The notes below the pieces were generated by a model. It searched no databases. It saw only the letters and a program-made list of their open reading frames with translations, and was not told the origin of the DNA. Below are positions 46,895-54,674 of a stretch of 64,000 bases of DNA, one piece after another; the stretch's first letter is position 1; each line of letters opens with the position of its first letter. Both the position numbers and the translations under genes were made by a program. This stretch comes from JACRCT01 sp049841135. GTDB taxonomy: Bacteria; Myxococcota; Myxococcia; Myxococcales; UBA5297. The stretch lies in NCBI GenBank assembly GCA_049841135.1, contig JASGHK010000008.1, positions 1,550,001 to 1,614,000 on the forward strand, read 5' to 3'.

Positions 46895-47332
46895 CTACGC
46901 CTTGTTGAAGACCATCTTCGACTCAGCCTTGCCCTGCTCCTGGCAGGAGAGCTTCTTGCCCTCGAGCGTGCACTCCATCTTCTTGTCGGGCTTGGCGGGG
47001 TCGGTGATGAGGACCTTGCCGTCCTTCTGCTCCCAGGTGACGTTGGAGACCTTGGGCTCCGGCGCCGGCTGGTCCTTCATCATCGAGGGCATCGACATGG
47101 TCATGGTGCCCTTGCCCTCAGCGGCGAGGTTCAGGTCGATCTTCATCTGCAGGATCATCTCGGACATCGCCTTGACCATGGCGCGCTGAGCCTCGGGAGC
47201 CTTGTTGACCTGCTCGTCGATGGCGGCCTTCATCGCGTCCTTGTCGAGGCTGTAGGCGCCGACCGGGCTGTTGGAGGTGCAGGCGGGGAGGAGGACGACG
47301 GCGAGAGCGAGTCCTGCGAGCGCATTGCGCAT
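46895..47332 (-). CDS. hypothetical lipoprotein, Met-rich
   Basis: A 145-residue lipoprotein with lipobox L-P-A-C (Cys18). The mature part has a helical region with many methionines (for example MVKAMSEMILQMKID) and a beta section (about 85-145) ending in KMVFNKA. It could be a calycin-like small binding protein, but I see no definite motif. It ends at the hairpin terminator at 46872 and faces away from metG. Confidence 0.62.
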   Translation of the reverse strand: MRNALAGLALAVVLLPACTSNSPVGAYSLDKDAMKAAIDEQVNKAPEAQRAMVKAMSEMILQMKIDLNLAAEGKGTMTMSMPSMMKDQPAPEPKVSNVTWEQKDGKVLITDPAKPDKKMECTLEGKKLSCQEQGKAESKMVFNKA

Positions 47333-47480
47333 TGGGTGTTTCCCTTTCGTGGTTTGGGCAATCAACCCGGTAGTTCCCCGGGGCCTGGCGGACTGGGAAT
47401 ACCGCGGCCGGGCTTCCGATGTCGAGGCGGCGGCCCGGCCCGACTTGACCGGGCTCGGCCGCGCGTGCCACGGTGCCCGC

Positions 47481-47564
47481 GTGAACGTCCTCGGATTCCA
47501 GATGCGAATGGCGATGATGCGCGTCCCGCTTCGGGCCGCCGTGTCGCTCGCCCTGCGCGTCTGA
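47481..47564 (+). CDS. putative Met-rich leader peptide of metG
   Basis: A 27-codon frame starting at GTG 47481 and ending at TGA 47562-47564, upstream of methionyl-tRNA synthetase. Four Met codons fall within six codons (47502, 47508, 47514, 47517: reading M-R-M-A-M-M). No good ribosome site is visible before the GTG; an internal start at ATG 47502 is possible. Reading of Met codons just ahead of a hairpin and a Met-related gene is the layout of a ribosome-mediated attenuator. This is an inference from sequence; no homologue is claimed. Confidence 0.45.
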   Translation: MNVLGFQMRMAMMRVPLRAAVSLALRV

Positions 47565-47595
47565 GGACCTCCCCGACGCCTCGCTGAGCACGACC

Positions 47596-47645
47596 GGCCG
47601 CCCTCCACGGGTGGCCGACGGTCGGTCATTTTGCGGAGGGCGGCC
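47596..47645 (+). promoter_or_regulatory. attenuator-like hairpin upstream of metG
   Basis: GGCCGCCCTCC (47596-47606) pairs perfectly with GGAGGGCGGCC (47635-47645). Part of the right arm (47639-47646, GGCGGCCC) could instead pair with GGGCCGCC at 47533-47540, inside the leader frame just after the Met codons. The hairpin is not followed by a U-run and ends 22 bases before the metG ATG, so its mode of action is uncertain. Confidence 0.5.
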
Positions 47646-47666
47646 CCATCCCCACAGGAGCCGACC

Positions 47667-49187
47667 ATGACCGTCTCGTACGTCACCACCTCCATCCCCT
47701 ACGTCAACGCCAACCCCCACCTCGGCCACGCGCTCGAGTTCTGCATCGCCGACGCCTACGCGCGCTGGCGACGCTCGCGCGCAGCCCGGGTGCACTTCGT
47801 CACCGGCACCGACGACCACAGCCTCAAGAACGTGCTGGCAGCGCAGCAGGCGGGCGTGCCCACGGCGCAGTGGGTCGCCGAGCACGCCCAGGCCTTCCAG
47901 ACGCTGAACGCCAGGCTCGCCGTCAGCGCCGACGCCTTCGTTCGCACCAGCGCCGACGAGAGCCACGCCCCCGCGGTGCGCGCGCTCTGGCAGGCCTGCG
48001 CCGCACGAGGTGACCTCTACCGGCGCACCTACCGCGGGCTCTACTGCGTCGGCTGCGAGCGCTTCTTCGAGCTGGAAGAGCTGGTCGACGGTCGCTGTCC
48101 CGACCACGGCGTCGCCCCGGAGGAGGTGGCCGAGGAGAACTGGTTCTTCCGCCTCTCCCGCTATCGCGACGTGGTTCGCGAGGCGATCGAGTCCGGACGG
48201 CTGCGGATCGTCCACGACGGAGCGCGCGAGGAGGCGCTCGCGTTCCTGGGCGGCGAGGTCCGCGACCTGTCGGTGTCGCGCTCCGCCGCGCGGGCCCGCG
48301 GCTGGGGCCTTCCCGTGCCTGGCGATCCGTCACAGGTGATCTGGGTCTGGTTCGACGCGCTCGCCTACTACCTCGCCGCTCTCGGCTACGGCGGGCCCGA
48401 CCCGCGCCGCTTCGAGACGTTCTGGTGCACGAGCGCCGAGCGGGTGCACGTGATCGGCAAGGGCATCGCTCGCTTCCACACCGTCTTCTGGCCTGCGTTC
48501 CTCGCCTCGGCCGGGCTGCCGCTGCCGACGGACCTCCTGGTGCACGGACACCTGACCCTGGACGGCGCGAAGATCAGCAAGTCGGGCCGGAGCTTGGATC
48601 CCCTGCCGCTGATCGACAGCCATGGGGCCGAGGCGCTGCGCTACTACCTGCTCCGACACGTGCGGACCAGCCGCGATGCGGACTTCTCCGTCGACCGGTT
48701 CACCACGGCCTACAACGCCGACCTCGCCAATGGCCTGGGCAACCTCGCGAGCCGCGTCTTCGCGCTCGTCGAGCAGGCCACGGGCGGGACCATCCCCAAA
48801 GCGGGGCTGGAGACTCCCGACGACGCGGAGCTGCGTTCGTGCGCGCTCGCGGTGCGAGGTCAGGTCGACGAGGCGTTCAGCCGCCTCAGCCTGGACGAAG
48901 CCCTCGGCGCGATCTTCGGGCTCGTCGAGCACGCCAACCGCCACATCGCTCGCCAGGCCCCGTGGGCCCTGCTCCGCGCCGGAAATCGAGACCGGGCCGA
49001 GGCCATCCTGCGGTCGCTCCTCGAGGCGCTGCGAGTGGTCGCCGAAGAGTGCGCGCCGTTCTTGCCCGCGACCGCCGAAGCGCTGCACCGGCGGCTCGGC
49101 ACCGTGGGGCCCGCCTCGCGCGGCTGGAACGTTCTCCCGACCGGCGCCCGCCTCGGACCTGGAGGGGCCCTCTTTCCGCGTCTGTGA
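47667..49187 (+). CDS. metG: methionyl-tRNA synthetase
   Basis: Class I aminoacyl-tRNA synthetase that charges tRNA(Met). The 506-residue protein shows the HIGH motif as HLGH (near residue 18), a single zinc knuckle (CVGCERF, then CPDH) and KISKS as the KMSKS motif near residue 298. It lacks the C-terminal tRNA-binding extension, so it is of the short bacterial type. ATG at 47667 follows AGGAG (47656-47660). Its upstream region carries a Met-rich mini-frame and a hairpin consistent with control by Met-tRNA supply. Confidence 0.96.
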   Translation: MTVSYVTTSIPYVNANPHLGHALEFCIADAYARWRRSRAARVHFVTGTDDHSLKNVLAAQQAGVPTAQWVAEHAQAFQTLNARLAVSADAFVRTSADESHAPAVRALWQACAARGDLYRRTYRGLYCVGCERFFELEELVDGRCPDHGVAPEEVAEENWFFRLSRYRDVVREAIESGRLRIVHDGAREEALAFLGGEVRDLSVSRSAARARGWGLPVPGDPSQVIWVWFDALAYYLAALGYGGPDPRRFETFWCTSAERVHVIGKGIARFHTVFWPAFLASAGLPLPTDLLVHGHLTLDGAKISKSGRSLDPLPLIDSHGAEALRYYLLRHVRTSRDADFSVDRFTTAYNADLANGLGNLASRVFALVEQATGGTIPKAGLETPDDAELRSCALAVRGQVDEAFSRLSLDEALGAIFGLVEHANRHIARQAPWALLRAGNRDRAEAILRSLLEALRVVAEECAPFLPATAEALHRRLGTVGPASRGWNVLPTGARLGPGGALFPRL

Positions 49188-49329
49188 GGCGACGGTCGTT
49201 CGTCTTCCTCGCCGGCCGGACCTGCAGACCCGCGCCTGCGCCTCGTGGAGACTGTCCCCGAGCGCTGGCGTTCGGCGAGACTGACGGGACTCTGCGCGCC
49301 CGAACGAAGGCTGAAGACCGAGGACCTCC

Positions 49330-50328
49330 ATGCGCTGGCTACCCATCTCCCTCGTCGTCGTCGCCGCCGTCTTCGGCACTGGCTGCACCAGCGCGCTCGG
49401 GCTGGCGCGGGAAGGCCGCTGGTACGACGCGTCCCGCAAGGCCGAGTTCGACTCCGAGGCGCAGCGGCTGGTGCTGGCCGCCGCCCTCGAGCAGACCGAC
49501 GCCACGCTGGAGTTCGTGTTGCACGAACCACAGGCGCTCGCCGCCGACATGCCCTACGTCCCGGGACGCATCCGGGCCGGCTCGATCCTGCTCGCCTCGG
49601 CGACGCTGACCCGGCGCCCCGGCGGCCCGGTGCTGGACCTGGTCGCCCAGCCGGGCACGACCTGGTTCCAGGAGCCCTGCTGCGCCCCGATGGACTGGCT
49701 GCACGTGGACGACCGCGACGACGAGGCCTCACGCATCCGCGAGGCGCAGGCCCGCGCGGCGGAGCAGGCGAGCGATCAGGCAACCCGCTATCGAGGCGCG
49801 TTCGGCGGCATGCTCTCCGCCTGGGACGCGCTCAAGGGCATCGGCGCCGGCTTCGCTGCCGATGTGGTCTTCCTCGCCACCGGCGGCGCGGTCGACGTCG
49901 ACGTCAGCGGTAACCCCGGCTCGCTGGCCTCACCGCTGCAGATGCTGCGCTTCGTCGGTCGCGCCGTGGTCGCCCGACCATCGCGGCGCGCCCCGGCGGA
50001 GAGCGCGCCGACCCCGGCCGAGCACGCCGCGCGCGAGGAGGGCCTGCGCCGCGCCGAGGCGGCCCTCGTGCTCGGCAAGCTGCTCAGCCGTGACGACCGA
50101 CGCCTGTATGGAGACAGCTGTGTGGCGACGCCGGAGGAACCCACCTCGGTCCACTGGTGGCTCTTCCGAACGCCCGAGCACCCTGAGCGAGTGCCCGTCT
50201 CGATCTCCGCGACCTTCCAGGGACCGCCCGACCTCTGGCGCTCCACCGTGTCCGCCAACGTCCTGCTCCCGGCCAAGCCCTCCTGGACCGCGAAGGAGAT
50301 CGCCCTGGCGCTGCGCGCGGCGCACTGA
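49330..50328 (+). CDS. hypothetical lipoprotein
   Basis: A 332-residue lipoprotein with lipobox G-T-G-C (Cys19). The mature part begins with a beta-rich section, then an unusual Cys-Cys (PCCAPMDWLHVDD), a Gln/Ala-rich helix (about 140-160), and one hydrophobic stretch (FAADVVFLATGG). The C-terminal part is beta-rich. I recognise no family. The gene follows metG by 142 bases on the same strand; a functional tie is not evident. Confidence 0.6.
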   Translation: MRWLPISLVVVAAVFGTGCTSALGLAREGRWYDASRKAEFDSEAQRLVLAAALEQTDATLEFVLHEPQALAADMPYVPGRIRAGSILLASATLTRRPGGPVLDLVAQPGTTWFQEPCCAPMDWLHVDDRDDEASRIREAQARAAEQASDQATRYRGAFGGMLSAWDALKGIGAGFAADVVFLATGGAVDVDVSGNPGSLASPLQMLRFVGRAVVARPSRRAPAESAPTPAEHAAREEGLRRAEAALVLGKLLSRDDRRLYGDSCVATPEEPTSVHWWLFRTPEHPERVPVSISATFQGPPDLWRSTVSANVLLPAKPSWTAKEIALALRAAH

Positions 50329-50391
50329 CCGCGACGAGCGTCGCGACGCGGCGAGGACGCTCGAGCCGCCCCCGCCGCATCCGTCAGCGCC

Positions 50392-51369
50392 TCACAGCGG
50401 CCGGACCGGCGCGCAGATGGCCACGACGTGCTTCTTCTGCGGGTGCTTCTCGGGATCGTTCAGGTACAGCTCGAAGCACGGGCGGTCGTCGGGCTGGTAG
50501 CCGCTCTCCGGCAGCCACTTGCCGTACACATACGCCCAGGCCTCGCCGTACTCGGACGGATCGATCTCGAAGCGGGCCATGACGTACTTGCCCGCGGGGA
50601 TCTCCATCACCCCAATCTCGCCCTCGGCGCGCGTGCCCTGGGGCACCGCGACGCAGACGCTGATGCGCCGCTTGTCCTCCTCCGTGATCTCCGGATTGTC
50701 GTGGTAGATGGTCAGGCACTTCGTCGCCGGGCCGAGCAGGCCGCGCGGCCCAGCCCACTTCATGATCTGGCCGAAGAGCCTGCCGAACAGCGCGGCGTCC
50801 CCGGCGTACGGCCCGGTGTGCCGCACATACGCCACCGTCATCGCGGCCTGGTTGACGACCTCCACCGACTGCGGATCCTTCACCTTCAATGCCTTCTGCA
50901 TGCCACCGCTCCCTGGTGTGTGGCCGGCGCCCCATGCGCCAGCGTCGGGAGCACCGTAGCCGCTGCTGCCTTCGCCCTCTTTTCCGCCCTTGCGAACCGT
51001 TTTGCAGTTCTTGCTGCCGCCATCGCGCCACTGCGAGGCGCTCATGCCGAAGGCGGCCCGAAAGGAGCGGGCGAAGCTGGCCGACGACCCGAAGCCGCAG
51101 TCGAGCGCGATGGCGGTGACGCTCTTGTTGGGGTGCTGGACGAGCTGCGAGGCCGCCTTCTCCAGCCTCAGGCGCAGCACGAACTGGTAGAGGCTCTCGC
51201 CGGTGAAGGCCTTGAAGAGCCGGTGGAAGTGGAAGGGCGAGAAGCAGGCCACCTTCGCCAGGTCCTCCAGCGCCAGCGGCTCGTCCAGGTGCTTCTCGAC
51301 GTGGTCCACCACCCGGTTGATGCGCGCGGCGTATTCGGCGCGGCTGTTGGCTTCGCGGTCGCTGCCCAT
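50392..51369 (-). CDS. AraC-family regulator with GyrI-like effector domain
   Basis: A 325-residue transcription factor. The N-terminal 100 residues contain two helix-turn-helix motifs of AraC type (ALEDLAKVACFSPFHFHRLFKAF and SVTAIALDCGFGSSASFARSFR in parts). A Gly/Lys linker leads to a GyrI-like effector domain (about 165-325: AYVRHTGPY, then YGKWLPESGYQPDDRPCFELYLNDP). Such regulators bind hydrophobic drugs and activate efflux or repair genes. ATG 51369 is preferred because GGGAGG lies 5 bases upstream. The divergent gene at 51571 is a possible target. Confidence 0.88.
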   Translation of the reverse strand: MGSDREANSRAEYAARINRVVDHVEKHLDEPLALEDLAKVACFSPFHFHRLFKAFTGESLYQFVLRLRLEKAASQLVQHPNKSVTAIALDCGFGSSASFARSFRAAFGMSASQWRDGGSKNCKTVRKGGKEGEGSSGYGAPDAGAWGAGHTPGSGGMQKALKVKDPQSVEVVNQAAMTVAYVRHTGPYAGDAALFGRLFGQIMKWAGPRGLLGPATKCLTIYHDNPEITEEDKRRISVCVAVPQGTRAEGEIGVMEIPAGKYVMARFEIDPSEYGEAWAYVYGKWLPESGYQPDDRPCFELYLNDPEKHPQKKHVVAICAPVRPL

Positions 51370-51434
51370 CGAGTCCTCCCAGCTGCGGATCATGCCCGAA
51401 GGCTCCGGACCGGCCAGCCCAATCGCCCGATGGG

Positions 51435-51479
51435 CGCCCCGCGAGCGCGGGGCGAGCCATCACCGCACTTTTGGTGCGG
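51435..51479. promoter_or_regulatory. two adjacent small hairpins in the divergent intergenic region
   Basis: CGCCCCGC-GAGC-GCGGGGCG (51435-51454, perfect 8-base stem) is followed by CCGCAC-TTTTG-GTGCGG (51463-51479, 6-base stem). They lie between the AraC-family gene and a lipoprotein gene, upstream of the TAGACT box near 51521. They may be operators or terminators. Confidence 0.4.
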
Positions 51480-51570
51480 CTACGGGCGATACTCGGCGCG
51501 CGCGGACCGACGGAAAGCAGCTAGACTGACGACGCTCTCCGAACCGGAGAGCCACCTCCCAGGAGGCTCC

Positions 51571-52102
51571 ATGCGCCGCCACCTCTTTCTGCTCGCGCTC
51601 AGCGCTGCCGCAGCCTGCTCGACGCCCGAGCCGGTGCCCGTGGTCGGGGGCTGTGGCGGCGGCATCTTCGGCCAGCACGCCGTCGGGACTGCGAGCCTCT
51701 CCACCAGCCTCGGAGACCTCGAAGTGACGGTCTGCGGCGTGCAACTCGCCGGCTGCCCCGACAACAAACCCGGCGACTGCCAGTCTGTGACGTTCTCGGG
51801 CGACAACGGGACCTACTCCCTCATCGTTGGCGCCATCCTTCCCAAGGCGTCCGGCACCTTCGAATGCAGCTCTGAGCAGGTGGTGGTCTCCCTGAGCAAG
51901 TTCGACAGCCACAACGAAGGCGTCTGGGCGGGTACTGCATTCACGGACAGCAGCGGCTCTCACGGGTCCTGCAAGAATCACGCAGCAGACCTCCGACGCC
52001 CACAACTGGGTGGGCACCATCGAAGGCACCCTGCTCGTCGGCTCGTCTCCGTTCCAGGGCACGGCGACGTTCCTCGTGTCCGGCTCCGTCCACACCGACT
52101 AG
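51571..52102 (+). CDS. hypothetical lipoprotein, frameshifted near 51977
   Basis: About 176 residues when repaired. A signal peptide with an A-A-C lipobox (Cys16) precedes a Cys-containing beta-sandwich-like protein with CGVQLAGCPDNKPGDCQ near residue 58. The frame breaks at GAATC 51975-51979. Deleting one A joins SCK to ITQQTSDAHNWVG, and the remaining 40 residues run to TAG at 52100. GGAGG precedes the ATG, and a hairpin GCTCTCCG-AAC-CGGAGAGC (51534-51552) lies in the leader. I recognise no family. Confidence 0.68.
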
Positions 52103-52129
52103 CGCGGCGTCTCCGGGCTAGCATCCGAC

Positions 52130-52636
52130 CTACGGTCCCTTGCAGTCGGTGACTCCGGACTTCTGCAGCACAGCCCCGATGGCTGCCGCGGCGCTCTTGG
52201 TCTTCGCGCCCTCGAGGATGAGGAAGGTGACCCGCTTCTTGCCCAGGCAGAGCGGCGCAGTCACCGGCTGGGTGTGGATCTGCCGGGTCGAGTCCGGGTC
52301 GTGGACATCCACATAGAACCAGAGGCCGTCTGGGTCGGGGTTGGGGACGCCCGACGTCCATCCGCCGGAGTGCTCCGGGGCGTGCGTCTTGTACGCGTAG
52401 TCGATGGCCAGCGTCCCCGGCAGCAGCTGCTTCGCCGCCTGGAACTCCTCGAGCTGCGGATAGTCCTTCTTGAGGCGCTCGATCCCAGCCGCGATGGCCT
52501 GGAGAGCCTTCAGCTCGGTGGTCGCCGGCGCAGGCTTTGGCTCAGGGCTCGGCTCGGCTGACCAAGCCGTGGAGCCAATGCCGAGCACCACCGTTGACGC
52601 CGCCAGCAGCCAGGACCTTCGTTGGAACGCAGCCAT
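52130..52636 (-). CDS. hypothetical secreted protein
   Basis: A 168-residue exported protein with a signal peptide (about 1-26). A short Pro linker and a helical segment (KALQAIAAGIERLKKDYPQ) are followed by a beta domain containing WFYVDVHDPDSTRQIHTQP. Two cysteines near the C-terminus (PLCLGKK and VTDCKGP) could pair. I recognise no family. It lies 9 bases after the lipoprotein hydrolase stop and is presumably its operon partner. Confidence 0.6.
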   Translation of the reverse strand: MAAFQRRSWLLAASTVVLGIGSTAWSAEPSPEPKPAPATTELKALQAIAAGIERLKKDYPQLEEFQAAKQLLPGTLAIDYAYKTHAPEHSGGWTSGVPNPDPDGLWFYVDVHDPDSTRQIHTQPVTAPLCLGKKRVTFLILEGAKTKSAAAAIGAVLQKSGVTDCKGP

Positions 52637-52645
52637 GTCGACCTC

Positions 52646-53605
52646 CTACTTTGCCCCCTCGCCAGCGCCTCGCGGCCGCGAAGCGCTCTGGGAGCTGATC
52701 CACTGGTCGACGAGCTGGAACGGCCGCTCGCCGAGCAGGTCGTGACCCAGCCCCTGGAGCAGCACGAACTGCACGTTCGCCTTCCCGGCGCGAGCCATTT
52801 CGTCCCGCGACTGGGCCACCGCGCTGGCCGGCACCGAGTCGAGGTCCTGCGTTCCGTGGAGCACCAGCACCGGGAACTCCGCCGAGCTCCAGAGCGGCCG
52901 TACGCCGGAGAAGAACATCTGGCTCCAGAAGCGCTCGGTCCGCGCCCACATCGGGCTCTCCGAGTCCGGGGCGGCGCGCAGGCGCGCCATCAGGCTCTGG
53001 TGGTCGGCCAGGCGCGCCTCGACGGCGGCCGGCTCCAAGAGCCCCCGGCGCCCCTTCTCCCGGGCGATCTCCGGGAGCAGGTCAGACAGCGGCCAGGTCC
53101 CACCACCGAGGTTGGCGATGCCCGCCACCTCGCCCGGATGCGCGCTCGCGTGGAGCACCGCGACATGGGCGCCTGCGGAATGGCCGATCAAGAAGACGGC
53201 GCGCCCCGGGTAGGCGGCCCGAAGCGCCTGCAGGAGGCTGCCCAGCTCCTCGACGCGGTGGAGGAAGTCTGCCTGCGCGAACCGCGGCGTGCCGCAGACC
53301 GTGTTGACGTACGTCCGCGGCCGCACGAGCAGGGCGCTCCCCGTACGGCGGACCAGGAAGCGCCGCCACGCCTCCTCGCGGAAGCCCTGGCACTGCGAGC
53401 CGTCCCCCTCCACGAAGACCGCCAGCGGCGCGCCGTCGCGGGTGCCCGCCGCGACGCCGACGTAGTAGTCGAGCCGCTCGCCGCGCCAGAGGTAGCTGCC
53501 GCGCTCGACGTGGATCTCCCGTCCGAACAGGTTGTGGGCAGCGCAGCCGGCGCAGAGCACCAGCACGAGCGAGGTGCCGACGAGACGAGGTTTCCTGCAG
53601 TCCAT
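52646..53605 (-). CDS. alpha/beta hydrolase lipoprotein
   Basis: A 319-residue envelope hydrolase. The signal peptide ends at the lipobox L-C-A-G-C. The alpha/beta hydrolase core shows the nucleophile elbow G-H-S-A-G (near residue 145) and a C-terminal GLGHDLLGE containing the presumed catalytic His. The catalytic Asp is likely in VLVLHGTQDLD. The substrate is unknown (esterase or lipase-like). A TAGGCT box (plus 53617-53622) ends 11 bases before the ATG. It shares an operon with the 52130 gene. Confidence 0.8.
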   Translation of the reverse strand: MDCRKPRLVGTSLVLVLCAGCAAHNLFGREIHVERGSYLWRGERLDYYVGVAAGTRDGAPLAVFVEGDGSQCQGFREEAWRRFLVRRTGSALLVRPRTYVNTVCGTPRFAQADFLHRVEELGSLLQALRAAYPGRAVFLIGHSAGAHVAVLHASAHPGEVAGIANLGGGTWPLSDLLPEIAREKGRRGLLEPAAVEARLADHQSLMARLRAAPDSESPMWARTERFWSQMFFSGVRPLWSSAEFPVLVLHGTQDLDSVPASAVAQSRDEMARAGKANVQFVLLQGLGHDLLGERPFQLVDQWISSQSASRPRGAGEGAK

Positions 53606-53737
53606 GGTCGCGCTGCAGCCTAGCCCGATCGCCGCGCCCGCGGCCCACCTCGACCTGCCGGCGATGGGCGATTTCTCCAGGTCCGCGGACGACCGGGGTT
53701 GACTCCGGGACTGGCGAACGATACTGCCGCAGCCACC

Positions 53738-54433
53738 ATGTCCCTCCTCCAGCGCGCCCGCGCCTTCAAGCTGATGAGCGAAGTCGCCGTCCTCTCCGGC
53801 GGCTACCACCTGGTCAAAGTCGTCGGGAACTTCATCGACGCCGAGGAGGGCGTCATCGAGCACCGCGTGAGCCAGCTCCTGTCGCGCCGCCTGCTGCGGC
53901 ACGCCGGCCTGGAGGTCGAGGTCACCGGGGCCGAGCACGTCGAAGGCCTCGAGCGCTACGCCGTCGTCTGCTCGCACGCCAGCTACATCGACTGGGCCCT
54001 GCTGCTCGGGTACTTCCCCGCCCCGCTGCGCTTCATCGCCAAGCGAGAGCTGACGCACCTGCCGTTCGTCGGCTCCTTCCTGCGGCTGCGCGGGGTGCTC
54101 ATCGACCGCCGGGCGGGCCGCGGCGCGAAGGAGGCCATCGCCGCTGCCTCGAAGGACGGCAAGTCCTGGCCCATCCTCCTCTTCGCCGAGGGCACCCGGA
54201 CCCCGGACGGCAAGCTGCAGCCCTTCAAGAAGAGCGGCCTGCGCATCCTCGCCGAGGCGGGCCGCGCGCTCCTGCCGGTGCGCATCCACGGCACCTTCGA
54301 GTCGATGCCTCGCCACACCCTGGCCGTCATCCCTGGGCGCCTGCGCCTGTGCATCGGCGAGCCGGTGTTCCCCACTCCCGAGACCATCGAGGAGTCCATG
54401 GCCGAGGTGGAGCGCCGCGTCGCCGCGCTGTGA
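53738..54433 (+). CDS. PlsC-type 1-acyl-sn-glycerol-3-phosphate acyltransferase
   Basis: A 231-residue membrane-associated acyltransferase of phospholipid synthesis. The H-x4-D catalytic motif appears as HASYID (near residue 78), followed by the glycerol-phosphate-binding region LRGVLIDRRAGRGAK. The EGTRT motif reads LFAEGTRTPDGKLQPFKKSG, and a final PVRIHGT is present. An ATG at 53738 is chosen over a longer upstream start because a GATACT box lies 12 bases before it. Substrate preference is not predictable. Confidence 0.87.
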   Translation: MSLLQRARAFKLMSEVAVLSGGYHLVKVVGNFIDAEEGVIEHRVSQLLSRRLLRHAGLEVEVTGAEHVEGLERYAVVCSHASYIDWALLLGYFPAPLRFIAKRELTHLPFVGSFLRLRGVLIDRRAGRGAKEAIAAASKDGKSWPILLFAEGTRTPDGKLQPFKKSGLRILAEAGRALLPVRIHGTFESMPRHTLAVIPGRLRLCIGEPVFPTPETIEESMAEVERRVAAL

Positions 54434-54534
54434 GGGCTCAGGTGCTGGGCCGGCCGGATGGCCGGCGATCCGCGAGCAAGGCGGCTGCGCGCTGAGGGTG
54501 AGTGCGCACGGGATCTTCGCGGAGCCAAGGCACC

Positions 54535-54569
54535 GCGACCCGAGCCCCTTTCGAGGACCCGGGTCGCGA
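54535..54569 (+). terminator. possible terminator hairpin after the acyltransferase gene
   Basis: CGCGACCCG (54535-54543) pairs with CGGGTCGCG (54561-54569), a perfect 9-base stem with a 17-base loop, between the ends of convergent genes. No clear U-run follows; the assignment is weak. Confidence 0.4.
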
Positions 54570-54625
54570 CTGCTGAAGATAGACATGCAAACGGTGACAT
54601 GACCGAACCCGTCGAATGCGCTGGC

Positions 54626-54650
54626 CCCTCGACAAACTCGGGGTGCCGGT
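54626..54650. repeat. REP-like palindromic repeat, copy 2
   Basis: CCCCTCGACAAACTCGGGG shares 18 of 19 core bases with the copy at 5635. A degenerate third half-copy (CGAGCCCGGGGTGTCGACCGG) follows at 54655-54675. It lies at the 3' end of a minus-strand gene. Confidence 0.55.
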
Positions 54651-54674
54651 CTCCGAGCCCGGGGTGTCGACCGG

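Noticed and set aside
47271..47564. A 97-codon gene upstream of metG containing the Met cluster
   Set aside because: The first 70 codons overlap the promoter side of the neighbouring lipoprotein gene and show no coding character. Only the last 27 codons from GTG 47481 are considered as a leader.
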